A program made the position numbers and the translations under genes. This document shows positions 34,795 through 42,336 of a DNA stretch of 64,000 bases, one piece after another. How positions within the stretch are numbered: position 1 is the first letter of the stretch; each line of letters starts with the position of its first letter. Where the stretch lies: contig PCCY01000023.1 in NCBI GenBank assembly GCA_002731875.1, positions 1 through 64,000 of the forward strand. Reading direction: 5' to 3'. The notes beneath the pieces are model-generated. The model worked only from the letters and a program-made list of their open reading frames with translations. It made no database searches and was not told where the DNA came from. Source of the stretch: Roseobacter sp. (lineage in GTDB: Bacteria; Pseudomonadota; Alphaproteobacteria; Rhodobacterales; Rhodobacteraceae).

Positions 34795-37055
34795 GCTGGC
34801 ACCTGAACGGGGTCGCGCGACGCTACTGCACGAGGGCCGCGCCGTTCCATCTTGTTGAGCCGCAGGGCGTTCAGGGTGACAACGATAGACGAGCCCGACA
34901 TTGCCAGAGCCGCGATCAGAGGCGTCACCATCCCGGCAGCAGCCAGTGGGATCGCGATGCAGTTGTAGGCGATAGCCAGCGCAAAGTTCTGTCGAACAAC
35001 AACCGCGGTATCGCGCGCGACTTGCCATGCGACCGGTACCGCATCCAGCCGGTCGCGCAGGAACACAAAATCCGCCGCGGTGCGCCCTGCGTCCGAGCCG
35101 CTGGCAGGTGCCATCGACACATAGGCCGCCGCCAACGCGCCGGTATCGTTCAGCCCGTCGCCAAGCATCAACGCCCGGTGACCCTTGCCGCGCAGCGCGT
35201 CGAGCATCGCTATCTTTTCCGCCGGTCTGGTGCTGTGCCGCACGTCGGAAATACCGACCAGACCTGCGATACTATGCGCACGGTCCGCGATATCACCGGA
35301 CAGCATGGTGACAGGAACGCCGGATCGTTCGAACATTGCGACAGCCTCTTTGGCACCGGGGCGTAGCGTTTCGGTCAGACCGAAGGAAATCGGTTTGTCG
35401 CCCTCAAAGCTGAATGCCGGGCTTACGGTGGTGCCTGGACGGTTTGCGATTTGTGCCACCCAGTCTGCCCGGCCCAGCCGTGCGCGACGGCCCCCGATAC
35501 TGCCTTGAATGCCAAAACCGGGCACCTCGGTTACATGGTGGATATGCGCTGGGCGATCCGCCATACTCGTAACAATCGCGCGTGCCGCGGGATGGACGGA
35601 ATGAAGCGCCAATGCCTTTACAGCTGAACGCACCCCCGGGTCAGAGGGCACAACACCGACAATCGGCGTCCCTGTGGTTATCGTGCCGGTTTTATCAAAT
35701 ACCACCCGGTCAACTGCCGCCAGCCGCTCCAACGCCGCGCCGTCTTTCATCAAGACGCCCATGCGCATCAAGCGTCCGGCGGCCACAACATGCGTCACCG
35801 GCACTGCCAATCCCAGGGCACAGGGACATGTGATGATAAGAACGCTGATGGCAACAAAAGCCGAAGCCTGCCAGTCACCGCCGGTCATGATCATCCAGCC
35901 TGCAAAGGTGGCAAGCGCCAGGATGTGGACGACAGGGGCGTAAAGTCGTGCAACCCGATCGGCGATGCGGACATAACCCTCGCGCCCGTTCTTTGCGGCG
36001 GCCTGCATATGCATCATCTGCGCCAGAAACGATTCACCGGCGCTCCGCAGCACACGGACCTCGATCCGGCCGGTCAGGTTGAGCGTTCCCGCCTCGAGCG
36101 TATCGCCGGGCTTTGCCGTCACCGGCATTGCTTCACCGGAGACAAGAGAGCGGTCGATATCAGTTGCACCGGCAACGACAACCGCATCGGTCGGCAGAGG
36201 TTCATTCGGACCGACCGACAGGATTGCATCGGGTGCCACGTCCGTCAGGCGCACATAGGCAAACCGCCCATCGTTCTGACGCACCATTGCGCCGCGCGGT
36301 ATCAACCGCGCCAGCCCCGTGACCGCACTGCGGGCCCGTTCCCGCATAAGGTGGTCAAGGTACCGCCCCGCCAGTAGAAAAAACAGCAGCGTGACTGACG
36401 CATCGAAGAAAACATGCTCGCCGCCACGAAGGGTCTCGGTCAGACTAAGCATAAGCGCCAATATCACGCCAAGCGTAATCGGTACGTCCATGTTGGTTCG
36501 CCCGGCGCGCAAGGCATTCAGGGCGGATACAAAGAATGGTCGCCCCGCATAAATCACCACGGGCACCGCGATCATGGCCGAGACAAGATGAAACGTATCG
36601 CGGGTCTGCCCTTGGGCACCTGACCAGACACCGACCGACAGCAGCATGATGTTTGCGGCCCCGAAACCTGCAATCGCCATGGCGCGCAACAGAAGCCTCC
36701 CCGTGGAGTCGTCGGGACAACTATCGCCATCACTCAGTTCGGTTGGAACGGCATCAAAGCCAAGCTTGGCAAGGTCATCGACGATCAACGCTGGATCTGC
36801 GTCCGATCCGGCAAGAGTGACACTCGCCTGGCGCAAAGTCAGATTGACCCGAACCGATACCACATCATCGCGCGCGTTCAACGCGCGTTCAATTGATGAA
36901 ACGCACCCGCCACACTTGATGCCGGGTAGCGAAAAGACGATGTGACCGTCCCCATTGCGCAGGGGCCGCATGCGGGCTCGGGTCTCGGCACGGTCCAAAG
37001 ATCCGGACACGGGGCGCGCGGTTGCTGCACTATCGTCGGATCGGGTGTTCAGCAT
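34791..37055 (-). CDS. ccoI: copper-translocating P-type ATPase CcoI/FixI
   Basis: From ATG 37055 the protein has 754 aa. It exports copper across the inner membrane for assembly of the CcoN copper site. An N-terminal metal-binding domain has 'LPGIKCGGCVSSIE'. The membrane copper site is 'CPCALGLAVPVTHVVAAG'. The phosphorylation loop is 'DKTGTITTGTP', and 'GDGLNDTGALAAAYV' is the hinge. These features together with synteny distinguish it from general CopA. I did not use an upstream in-frame start (37220), which would run across the anaerobox. The ATG follows GGGAAAAG. It is the first gene of the operon ccoI-S-N-O-Q-P. Confidence 0.93.
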   Translation of the reverse strand: MLNTRSDDSAATARPVSGSLDRAETRARMRPLRNGDGHIVFSLPGIKCGGCVSSIERALNARDDVVSVRVNLTLRQASVTLAGSDADPALIVDDLAKLGFDAVPTELSDGDSCPDDSTGRLLLRAMAIAGFGAANIMLLSVGVWSGAQGQTRDTFHLVSAMIAVPVVIYAGRPFFVSALNALRAGRTNMDVPITLGVILALMLSLTETLRGGEHVFFDASVTLLFFLLAGRYLDHLMRERARSAVTGLARLIPRGAMVRQNDGRFAYVRLTDVAPDAILSVGPNEPLPTDAVVVAGATDIDRSLVSGEAMPVTAKPGDTLEAGTLNLTGRIEVRVLRSAGESFLAQMMHMQAAAKNGREGYVRIADRVARLYAPVVHILALATFAGWMIMTGGDWQASAFVAISVLIITCPCALGLAVPVTHVVAAGRLMRMGVLMKDGAALERLAAVDRVVFDKTGTITTGTPIVGVVPSDPGVRSAVKALALHSVHPAARAIVTSMADRPAHIHHVTEVPGFGIQGSIGGRRARLGRADWVAQIANRPGTTVSPAFSFEGDKPISFGLTETLRPGAKEAVAMFERSGVPVTMLSGDIADRAHSIAGLVGISDVRHSTRPAEKIAMLDALRGKGHRALMLGDGLNDTGALAAAYVSMAPASGSDAGRTAADFVFLRDRLDAVPVAWQVARDTAVVVRQNFALAIAYNCIAIPLAAAGMVTPLIAALAMSGSSIVVTLNALRLNKMERRGPRAVASRDPVQVPA

Positions 37056-37148
37056 CGTTTCTTTTCCCAGGATCTGATTTTTGCCGCCTGCCTGTCGACG
37101 ATATGCGGCGTGTGAAATCACCCATGCCACGAGCTGACTGAGGCAAGT

Positions 37149-37162
37149 TTGATTTGGATCAA
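37149..37162. promoter_or_regulatory. perfect FNR anaerobox, TTGAT-N4-ATCAA
   Basis: The 14-bp site TTGAT-TTGG-ATCAA is a full match to the FNR/FixK consensus. It lies 94 bp before the ccoI start on the minus strand and 76 bp before the hemerythrin-like gene on the plus strand. The spacing would allow activation in either or both directions by the FNR protein encoded nearby. Confidence 0.85.
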
Positions 37163-37237
37163 GGTTTTTCGCGATTGGGAGCGTAGGTTGCCCGGTACTT
37201 TTCAAACCATACCGCGACAAGGAGCACAGAGAAACTC

Positions 37238-37693
37238 ATGCCGCGCACCCCCGAAAGCGTCTACCTTGAAGGGGCATCTGTGTTTGATGCCTGTATCCTG
37301 GCGCAGTTTGACCTGTGCCGAAGGCTGGAAACTTTGGCCGATTCACTGCCGTCGCAGGTCGACACCTGGGCCGCTATGATCCTTACAAAACAGCTTCAGA
37401 CGACACTGCGCCGTTGTCATCGGCTTGAGGAAAGGGTGGTTTTTCCTTTGCTGCTCAGGAAAGATTCAAGGATCCAAACGGTGCTTGATCGGCTTCGACA
37501 AGAACATCAGGAAGACGAAGACCACGCCCGCGACATACACGACTCTGTCCATGCATTCGTCACGGCGGCCCACAGGCAGGATGCGGAAAGGCTGGGGTAT
37601 ATGCTGCGGTGTATGTTCATGCCGTTGCGCAGACACCTGGCGTTTGAATGTGATTATGTACTGCCTATTTTAAGGCCCACCGCATCGCAATGA
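37238..37693 (+). CDS. hemerythrin-like (HHE) domain protein
   Basis: The 151-aa all-helical protein has spaced His/Glu residues suited to a diiron site: 'RRCHRLEERVVFPLLL', 'RQEHQEDEDHARDIHD' and 'RRHLAFECDYVLPIL'. Such domains bind oxygen or nitric oxide or help protect or repair iron centres. Placement beside an anaerobox, opposite the oxidase operon and next to fnrL, suggests low-oxygen expression and an oxygen- or NO-related job. The N-terminal 35 residues are helical with no motif. An AAGGAG site precedes the ATG. Confidence 0.75.
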   Translation: MPRTPESVYLEGASVFDACILAQFDLCRRLETLADSLPSQVDTWAAMILTKQLQTTLRRCHRLEERVVFPLLLRKDSRIQTVLDRLRQEHQEDEDHARDIHDSVHAFVTAAHRQDAERLGYMLRCMFMPLRRHLAFECDYVLPILRPTASQ

Positions 37694-37696
37694 TAA

Positions 37697-38413
37697 TCAG
37701 GCCCCCGACGCCAACTCCAGAGCAGAGATATCGCACACCGTCACGCTACGGTTCTTTTGAATCATGATAATCCCCGCTTTCCGAAGATGCGATAACTGCC
37801 GGCTGACCGTTTCAATCGTCAGTCCAAGAAAATCGGCGATATCGGCCCGCCTTAAAGGGATCTCGAACGTGCCAGAGAACCCGGCCGCATAAGGATCGAC
37901 ATGCCGACCCAGCAACAGCAGAAAAGACGCGACTTTTTCGGCAGCGGTTTTTTGACCCAAAATCATCATCCATTCGCGCGCGTCATCTAGTTCGCGAAGC
38001 GCCTGCTCATGAAGTCTATGCTCCAGTCCCGGCGACTGGCGCACCATCTCTTCCAATGCGGACCGTGGAAACAGGCACAGGCGAACGGTGCTTGCCGCCT
38101 CGGCGCTGACATCGCTGCTTTCGGCAAAGGGACGACCTAAAAAATCCGGCGCGAATTGAAGGCCGACGATCTGCTGACGGCCGTCCGGTAACAGTTTGGT
38201 TAGCTTGACCACCCCGCTCAGGATGTTGGCATATCCATCGATCTGTACACCGGCTGCGATCAACTCGGTACCCGGAGCCACCTCCCGCCGCCCAGTCTGA
38301 CGCCCAAGCCGCAGCAATTGATCAGGCTCAAGCGCCCCGCAGATTCCCCCATGACGGGCCTTGCAGGCCAGACAAAGCACGGGGATTTCGGAATTATGAA
38401 TATCCGTCCGCAT
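37697..38413 (-). CDS. fnrL: FNR-type [4Fe-4S] oxygen-sensing regulator
   Basis: From ATG 38413 the protein has 238 aa. Cys14, Cys17 and Cys25 ('VLCLACKARHGGIC') together with Cys113 ('TVRLCLFP') fit the four ligands of an oxygen-labile cluster. A cAMP-receptor-like beta roll and dimer helix follow. The recognition helix 'LTIETVSRQLSHLRKAG' has the E-x-x-S-R pattern that reads TTGAT-N4-ATCAA. It thus matches the anaerobox 500 bp away. A longer start at 38476 is possible but would shift the cluster. It converges on the hemerythrin gene with only 3 bp between. Confidence 0.9.
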   Translation of the reverse strand: MRTDIHNSEIPVLCLACKARHGGICGALEPDQLLRLGRQTGRREVAPGTELIAAGVQIDGYANILSGVVKLTKLLPDGRQQIVGLQFAPDFLGRPFAESSDVSAEAASTVRLCLFPRSALEEMVRQSPGLEHRLHEQALRELDDAREWMMILGQKTAAEKVASFLLLLGRHVDPYAAGFSGTFEIPLRRADIADFLGLTIETVSRQLSHLRKAGIIMIQKNRSVTVCDISALELASGA

Positions 38414-38968
38414 TGCAATCGTCCTTCTGGCTTCGGTCGCCGGTACAGTTTGCCGAGGAATAGCCCATTTCTTCAAGGTATTCGCCCCTCAGCAACAAGA
38501 GGTACCGTTTTTTCAATGCACAGGGGTTTTGCCTGCCAACCGCTATCTTGCAAGGCACAGGTGTCACATCAGTTTGCGAATTCGCAAGGTGCCCATGCTT
38601 TATCAGTGTATTTATACACCGATGCAGAGCGAAATGACAGTATCACCCCAGTTTCACGATCCGGTACCGACATCTGCGGACAAAAGAAAGTGTCGAGGTC
38701 AAGGTCGTTGCGACCTCTTGTGTGAACCATGCAGGATCTAGCTTGGCGATGGTTTGAAACGCGTCGGCGGCAAGTGATTTGCCACCGCGTCCATATTTGG
38801 CCATTCGGGAACCTGAGCAGCCTTGACTGCTACGCCCTGCCATCGGACGGCGCGCGGGTTACCCGTCATTATGCAGATATGGTTGGCTTCGCGAATAAAG
38901 CCCCGAAATGCAGCGCTTAGCCTGTGACCATACGGAACGGGGACATCCAAACTGCCTTGCGCGAAAGG
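38414..38968. other. 555-bp gene-free region with two palindromes
   Basis: No frame looks coding with confidence. A plus-strand frame from ATG 38594 gives 48 aa with four Cys near its end, but has no clear ribosome binding site. The region holds the perfect TTGCG-N4-CGCAA box (38,574-38,587). It also holds GTGTAT-TT-ATACAC (38,606-38,619), which could be a second operator or part of the fnrL control region. Confidence 0.45.
38574..38587. promoter_or_regulatory. NnrR/Dnr-type box, TTGCG-N4-CGCAA, perfect
   Basis: The fully symmetric 14-bp site TTGCG-AATT-CGCAA fits the target of NO-responsive Crp/Fnr-family regulators (NnrR/DNR, consensus near TTGCG-N4-C[GA]CAA). It lies 161 bp before fnrL and near no intact nitrogen-oxide gene. 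It may control fnrL, or may be left from a lost denitrification gene. Confidence 0.6.
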
Positions 38969-39904
38969 CTAGTTGTTTAAAATGCGCGCAAGCCGCCTGA
39001 TCCGCAGCGCCCGATTTAGCTCTCCCCCAAAGATCAGAAGCAGTGCCGCGAGATACATGAAATAGAGCGCGGCGATGATACCGGCCATGCCGGCGTAGTA
39101 ACTGGCGTAGGTGCCAAAATTCTCGACGTAGTACGAGAAGGCACCCGCGAGCAGCGTCCATGCGACCGCGGTGAAGACCACGCCCGGCCAAAGGTTGGAA
39201 AAAACGGTGCGGCGCGCCGGCAGCAAGACATGCGCGGCGAAAAGCACGACGATAAAGATGGTGGCGGATGCTGGAAATCGGATCAGCCTGATAGAAACCG
39301 CTGCCGGGTCAAAGCCGGGAATGAGCGCATGCAACCAGGAGCCGGCGCGCGGCGCCAGCACCAAAAGATAGCCGACCAATACAAGCGCCAGGCTGGCAAA
39401 GACGACCATGGCAATCTGGACACCGAACAGGACGAGAGTTGACCGGGTTTCGCGAAGCCCATAGGCGCGATTCAACCCGATACGCACACTGTCGACGCCG
39501 CCGACCGCGAACCATATCGTCAGCAGGATACCGATGCTGAGTATCCCGCCCCGTGGCACGGTCATCACCTGCTCGACCTCGGATATGATCGGTTCGATCA
39601 GCGGCGGGGGCACGATGGCTATCAGAAAATCGATGAGATTTTTGGCCATTGACCGATCGCCGATGAAAGCCGTCATCGCGCTCGTGAAAATCAGGAACGG
39701 AAACACGGCAAGCAGGGACCGAAAGGCAACGTTGCCCGCCAGTCCAAAGGCGTCGTCGCTCCAAAGTCTCAGGGTGGCTTCTTGCAGGACGGCTCGCATC
39801 GCGCGCAAGCCCCTGCGGTGGAACAGGTCTTCCGGATTGGGGCTGAGCACCCCATGGGTCATGACGATCTCGCGTCTTGGGTCGGGGTCAGATTCGGCCT
39901 TCAT
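38969..39904 (-). CDS. YihY/BrkB family inner-membrane protein
   Basis: The 311-aa protein belongs to the YihY (formerly RNase BN) family, with about six membrane helices. Typical blocks are 'GLAGNVAFRSLLAVFPFLIF' near residues 55-75 and 'YYAGMAGIIAALYFMYLAA' with 'LLIFGGELN' near the C-terminus. The family's function is unsettled; it is not a nuclease. It starts at ATG 39904 with only a G-rich stretch upstream. No linked genes indicate a role. Confidence 0.85.
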   Translation of the reverse strand: MKAESDPDPRREIVMTHGVLSPNPEDLFHRRGLRAMRAVLQEATLRLWSDDAFGLAGNVAFRSLLAVFPFLIFTSAMTAFIGDRSMAKNLIDFLIAIVPPPLIEPIISEVEQVMTVPRGGILSIGILLTIWFAVGGVDSVRIGLNRAYGLRETRSTLVLFGVQIAMVVFASLALVLVGYLLVLAPRAGSWLHALIPGFDPAAVSIRLIRFPASATIFIVVLFAAHVLLPARRTVFSNLWPGVVFTAVAWTLLAGAFSYYVENFGTYASYYAGMAGIIAALYFMYLAALLLIFGGELNRALRIRRLARILNN

Positions 39905-40436
39905 GCGCCGCCCGCTTATTTAGAGATACTCTCACTGTTGATGTCACTCGCAACTAACGCGGTATTATCACCGAGATTTCATCCGCTCAATCGTTATGCT
40001 TTGTTCGTCAATGGGTGGTCAATGCCAGTGTCCACTTCCGTTTCTGTTTTCTAGCTCGGCGCTGGATTGGGCGCGACAGCGGTGATGGCTCGGTTTACGA
40101 CGGCCTGCATCCGACTTTCATCAATCGTGTTTCATCCAACGTGCGGCCGATGGGGGGGATTGTGCCGGAAATGACGGGTACTGCATCCAGATTGAACAGT
40201 CGGGCGCGGTGTCAGAGAATGGATTTTTGGCCGAAACCTGAGTGCCATGCTACCTGCCGCCCGGCTGATAAAGATCCGCCGAAACCGGGTGGAAAAACCG
40301 CATAGGCCGAGCCTCGGTCACCGGCAGTCTACGAACTCTGTTCGAAGCTCGACCGATTTTACTATTTTTATGTTAGGGCTTAAATTCAACCGGCGATCTG
40401 GCTAGGTACTTCCACCAACCTTAAAAGGGCGTCCCC
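39905..40436. other. intergenic region without a recognised gene
   Basis: About 530 bp with no convincing frame on either strand. The last 120 bp before rlmF are AT-rich and probably hold its promoter, though no clear -35/-10 pair stands out. Confidence 0.35.
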
Positions 40437-41387
40437 ATGGCCACCAAGACGATGCTGCACCCGCGTAATCAACACCGAGAAGGGTACGATTTCGCGCGTC
40501 TCGTGGCGGATACACCTGACCTTGCGGCATCTACGACCACTAACCCTGTCGGTCAAACGACGATAAACTTTCAAGATGCAGGCGCAGTCCGAATGCTGAA
40601 TCGTGCCTTGCTAAAGACTTATTACAACATTGATTTTTGGGATATCCCGGCCAGTTATCTATGCCCTCCGATCCCAGGTCGCGCCGATTATATCCACTAT
40701 TTGGCGGACTTGCTTGCCTCCGGCAATGATCAGGGAATCCCGCGTGGGCCCGGTATCAAGGCGCTTGATATAGGGACCGGTGCCAGTTTGGTGTACCCCC
40801 TGATTGGCCAAAGCGAATATGGCTGGCACTTTACTGGTGTCGACATAGACCCCGCCGCCATCAGGGCAGCCAAGCAAATATGTCACATCAACAAGCTAAA
40901 AATTGACGTTAGACGTCAAAATATCCGCGAGAATATATTCAAAGGAGTGATCGGCCCTCAAGAGATGTTTCATGTCACCCTCTGCAACCCGCCTTTTCAT
41001 GGTTCCCTCAAGAAAGCGACTAAAGGTACCCAACGCAAATGGAGCAACCTCGGCAAGGGACATTCCAGAAAACTCAACTTTGGCGGTCAGAATGCCGAAC
41101 TTTGGTGTCCGGGTGGCGAAATAAGGTTTATCGCTGGCATGATTGAACAGAGCAGGGAGTTCGCAAAACAGTGTCTGTGGTTTAGCTCGTTAGTATCCAA
41201 AAAAGATAACCTTCAGCCACTCCGTAGAATTTTGAAGAAAGCGCGAGTTGCCGACTTTAGGGTAGTCGAAATGGCGCAGGGCCAAAAGACAAGCCGTTTC
41301 ATTGCATGGACATACATTAGAAAAGATGAGCGAACCTTGTATTTGAACAAGGTCGGAAAATCAGCGGATGGCCGTTCCTCCGGATAA
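40437..41387 (+). CDS. rlmF: 23S rRNA (adenine(1618)-N6)-methyltransferase RlmF
   Basis: The 316-aa protein methylates A1618 of 23S rRNA using S-adenosylmethionine. It opens 'MLHPRNQHREGYDF', the family start. The cofactor site is in 'IKALDIGTGASLVYPLIG', and the catalytic motif is 'CNPPFHGS'. Later 'KWSNLGKGHSRKLNFGGQNA' and 'QGQKTSRFIAWTY' are also family blocks. RlmF is mostly known from gammaproteobacteria, and the gene stands alone between long gaps. Its codon use looks less GC-rich than its neighbours. I infer horizontal acquisition. An AAAAGGG site precedes ATG 40437. Confidence 0.9.
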   Translation: MATKTMLHPRNQHREGYDFARLVADTPDLAASTTTNPVGQTTINFQDAGAVRMLNRALLKTYYNIDFWDIPASYLCPPIPGRADYIHYLADLLASGNDQGIPRGPGIKALDIGTGASLVYPLIGQSEYGWHFTGVDIDPAAIRAAKQICHINKLKIDVRRQNIRENIFKGVIGPQEMFHVTLCNPPFHGSLKKATKGTQRKWSNLGKGHSRKLNFGGQNAELWCPGGEIRFIAGMIEQSREFAKQCLWFSSLVSKKDNLQPLRRILKKARVADFRVVEMAQGQKTSRFIAWTYIRKDERTLYLNKVGKSADGRSSG

Positions 41388-41597
41388 GACATTCGCCTCA
41401 CTCTGTCGCTGGCGGTTGGCCATGACGCATGTGACGTTTTCCCGAGCGACCGAGGATCATCGGTTGGCACCAATGACATAGCGCTGAGGGTATGGCCGAT
41501 TTTCACACCAAAGCTCGCCCTTATCCTGTTTTTCATGGGCGCAGCACGGGCAGAGCTTTGCGGTCACTCAAGAATGACCGCTTGATTTACCGTAAAC

Positions 41598-41996
41598 TTA
41601 AACGGAATTCGGATCAGCCACGCCATCAACGACGCTTTCGAGATGCCAGATTTTTGAGACAATCTGCCAGCCCGCGTCGCTTTTTACAAAGCCAAGATGA
41701 TCGACAAAAACATTCTTGTGCGCACGTATACGAATTTTGACGGTGGCACTTATGGGCGACAAATAGCCGATCATTAGAATTTCGGCATCGCGCGCCTGTC
41801 CAACACTTGCCGGTGACGTCCGAGTGCCAACATCCTTGACAAAGCTGTCGATGGGTTCTGCAAACACGGTGCCGTTGTCTGCGTCAAACAAGCTTGATGC
41901 GGGGTGGAACACGGCCGATAGTTTTTCCGTGTTACACTCATGAATACCGTCGAAGTAGATTTCAACGGCGTTGATAAGATCGGTAGTAGCGGTCAC
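41598..41996 (-). CDS. NTF2-like / putative lumazine-binding domain protein
   Basis: The protein is 132 aa from GTG 41996, which has GGAGAG six bases upstream; longer frames reaching 42056 or 42143 lack such a site. It reads like the Lumazine_bd_2 branch of the NTF2 fold: 'AVEIYFDGIHECNTEKLSAV', 'FHPASSLFDADNG', and 'FVDHLGFVKSDAGWQIVSKI'. Members are small enzymes or ligand binders of unclear role. It stands alone, convergent with rlmF. Confidence 0.7.
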   Translation of the reverse strand: MTATTDLINAVEIYFDGIHECNTEKLSAVFHPASSLFDADNGTVFAEPIDSFVKDVGTRTSPASVGQARDAEILMIGYLSPISATVKIRIRAHKNVFVDHLGFVKSDAGWQIVSKIWHLESVVDGVADPNSV

Positions 41997-42336
41997 GATA
42001 AGCTCTCCATTAATGCCTATGCCTTGCCATCTCGCGGGAAGTATCGGTTCTGGCATGATGACCGGACGTGTATTCCCTACGCATTCACGATCTACCCTAC
42101 AAAATAAAGGCTGTGAATCCGTAATGCTCCGCTGGACATACAATCCGACCTAAGCCCTGAACCTCCCCAGCTTTAGGTGAATTCCTTGAGGTTATCGCAC
42201 TGCTGTCCAACGTCGGACCGCCCGTAGCCGGGGGGGTGAGGGTGATGTGGGTCGTCTTCCGAAAGCGACTTGTTGCAAGGAGCCCCGCTCTTGCCTAAGC
42301 ACGTTTGCAGGTTACTTAGCAAACGAGGGAGCGTAT
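41997..42336. other. upstream region of the sensor kinase gene
   Basis: This 340-bp divergent space must hold the promoters of the kinase gene (plus) and the NTF2-like gene (minus). I looked for a general-stress EcfG promoter (GGAAC...CGTT), which often accompanies HWE kinases, and did not see one. Confidence 0.35.

Noticed and set aside
38594-38741. 48-aa Cys-containing frame downstream of the TTGCG box
   Set aside because: No ribosome binding site, and the composition does not resemble a known small protein; the box alone is not enough to call a gene.
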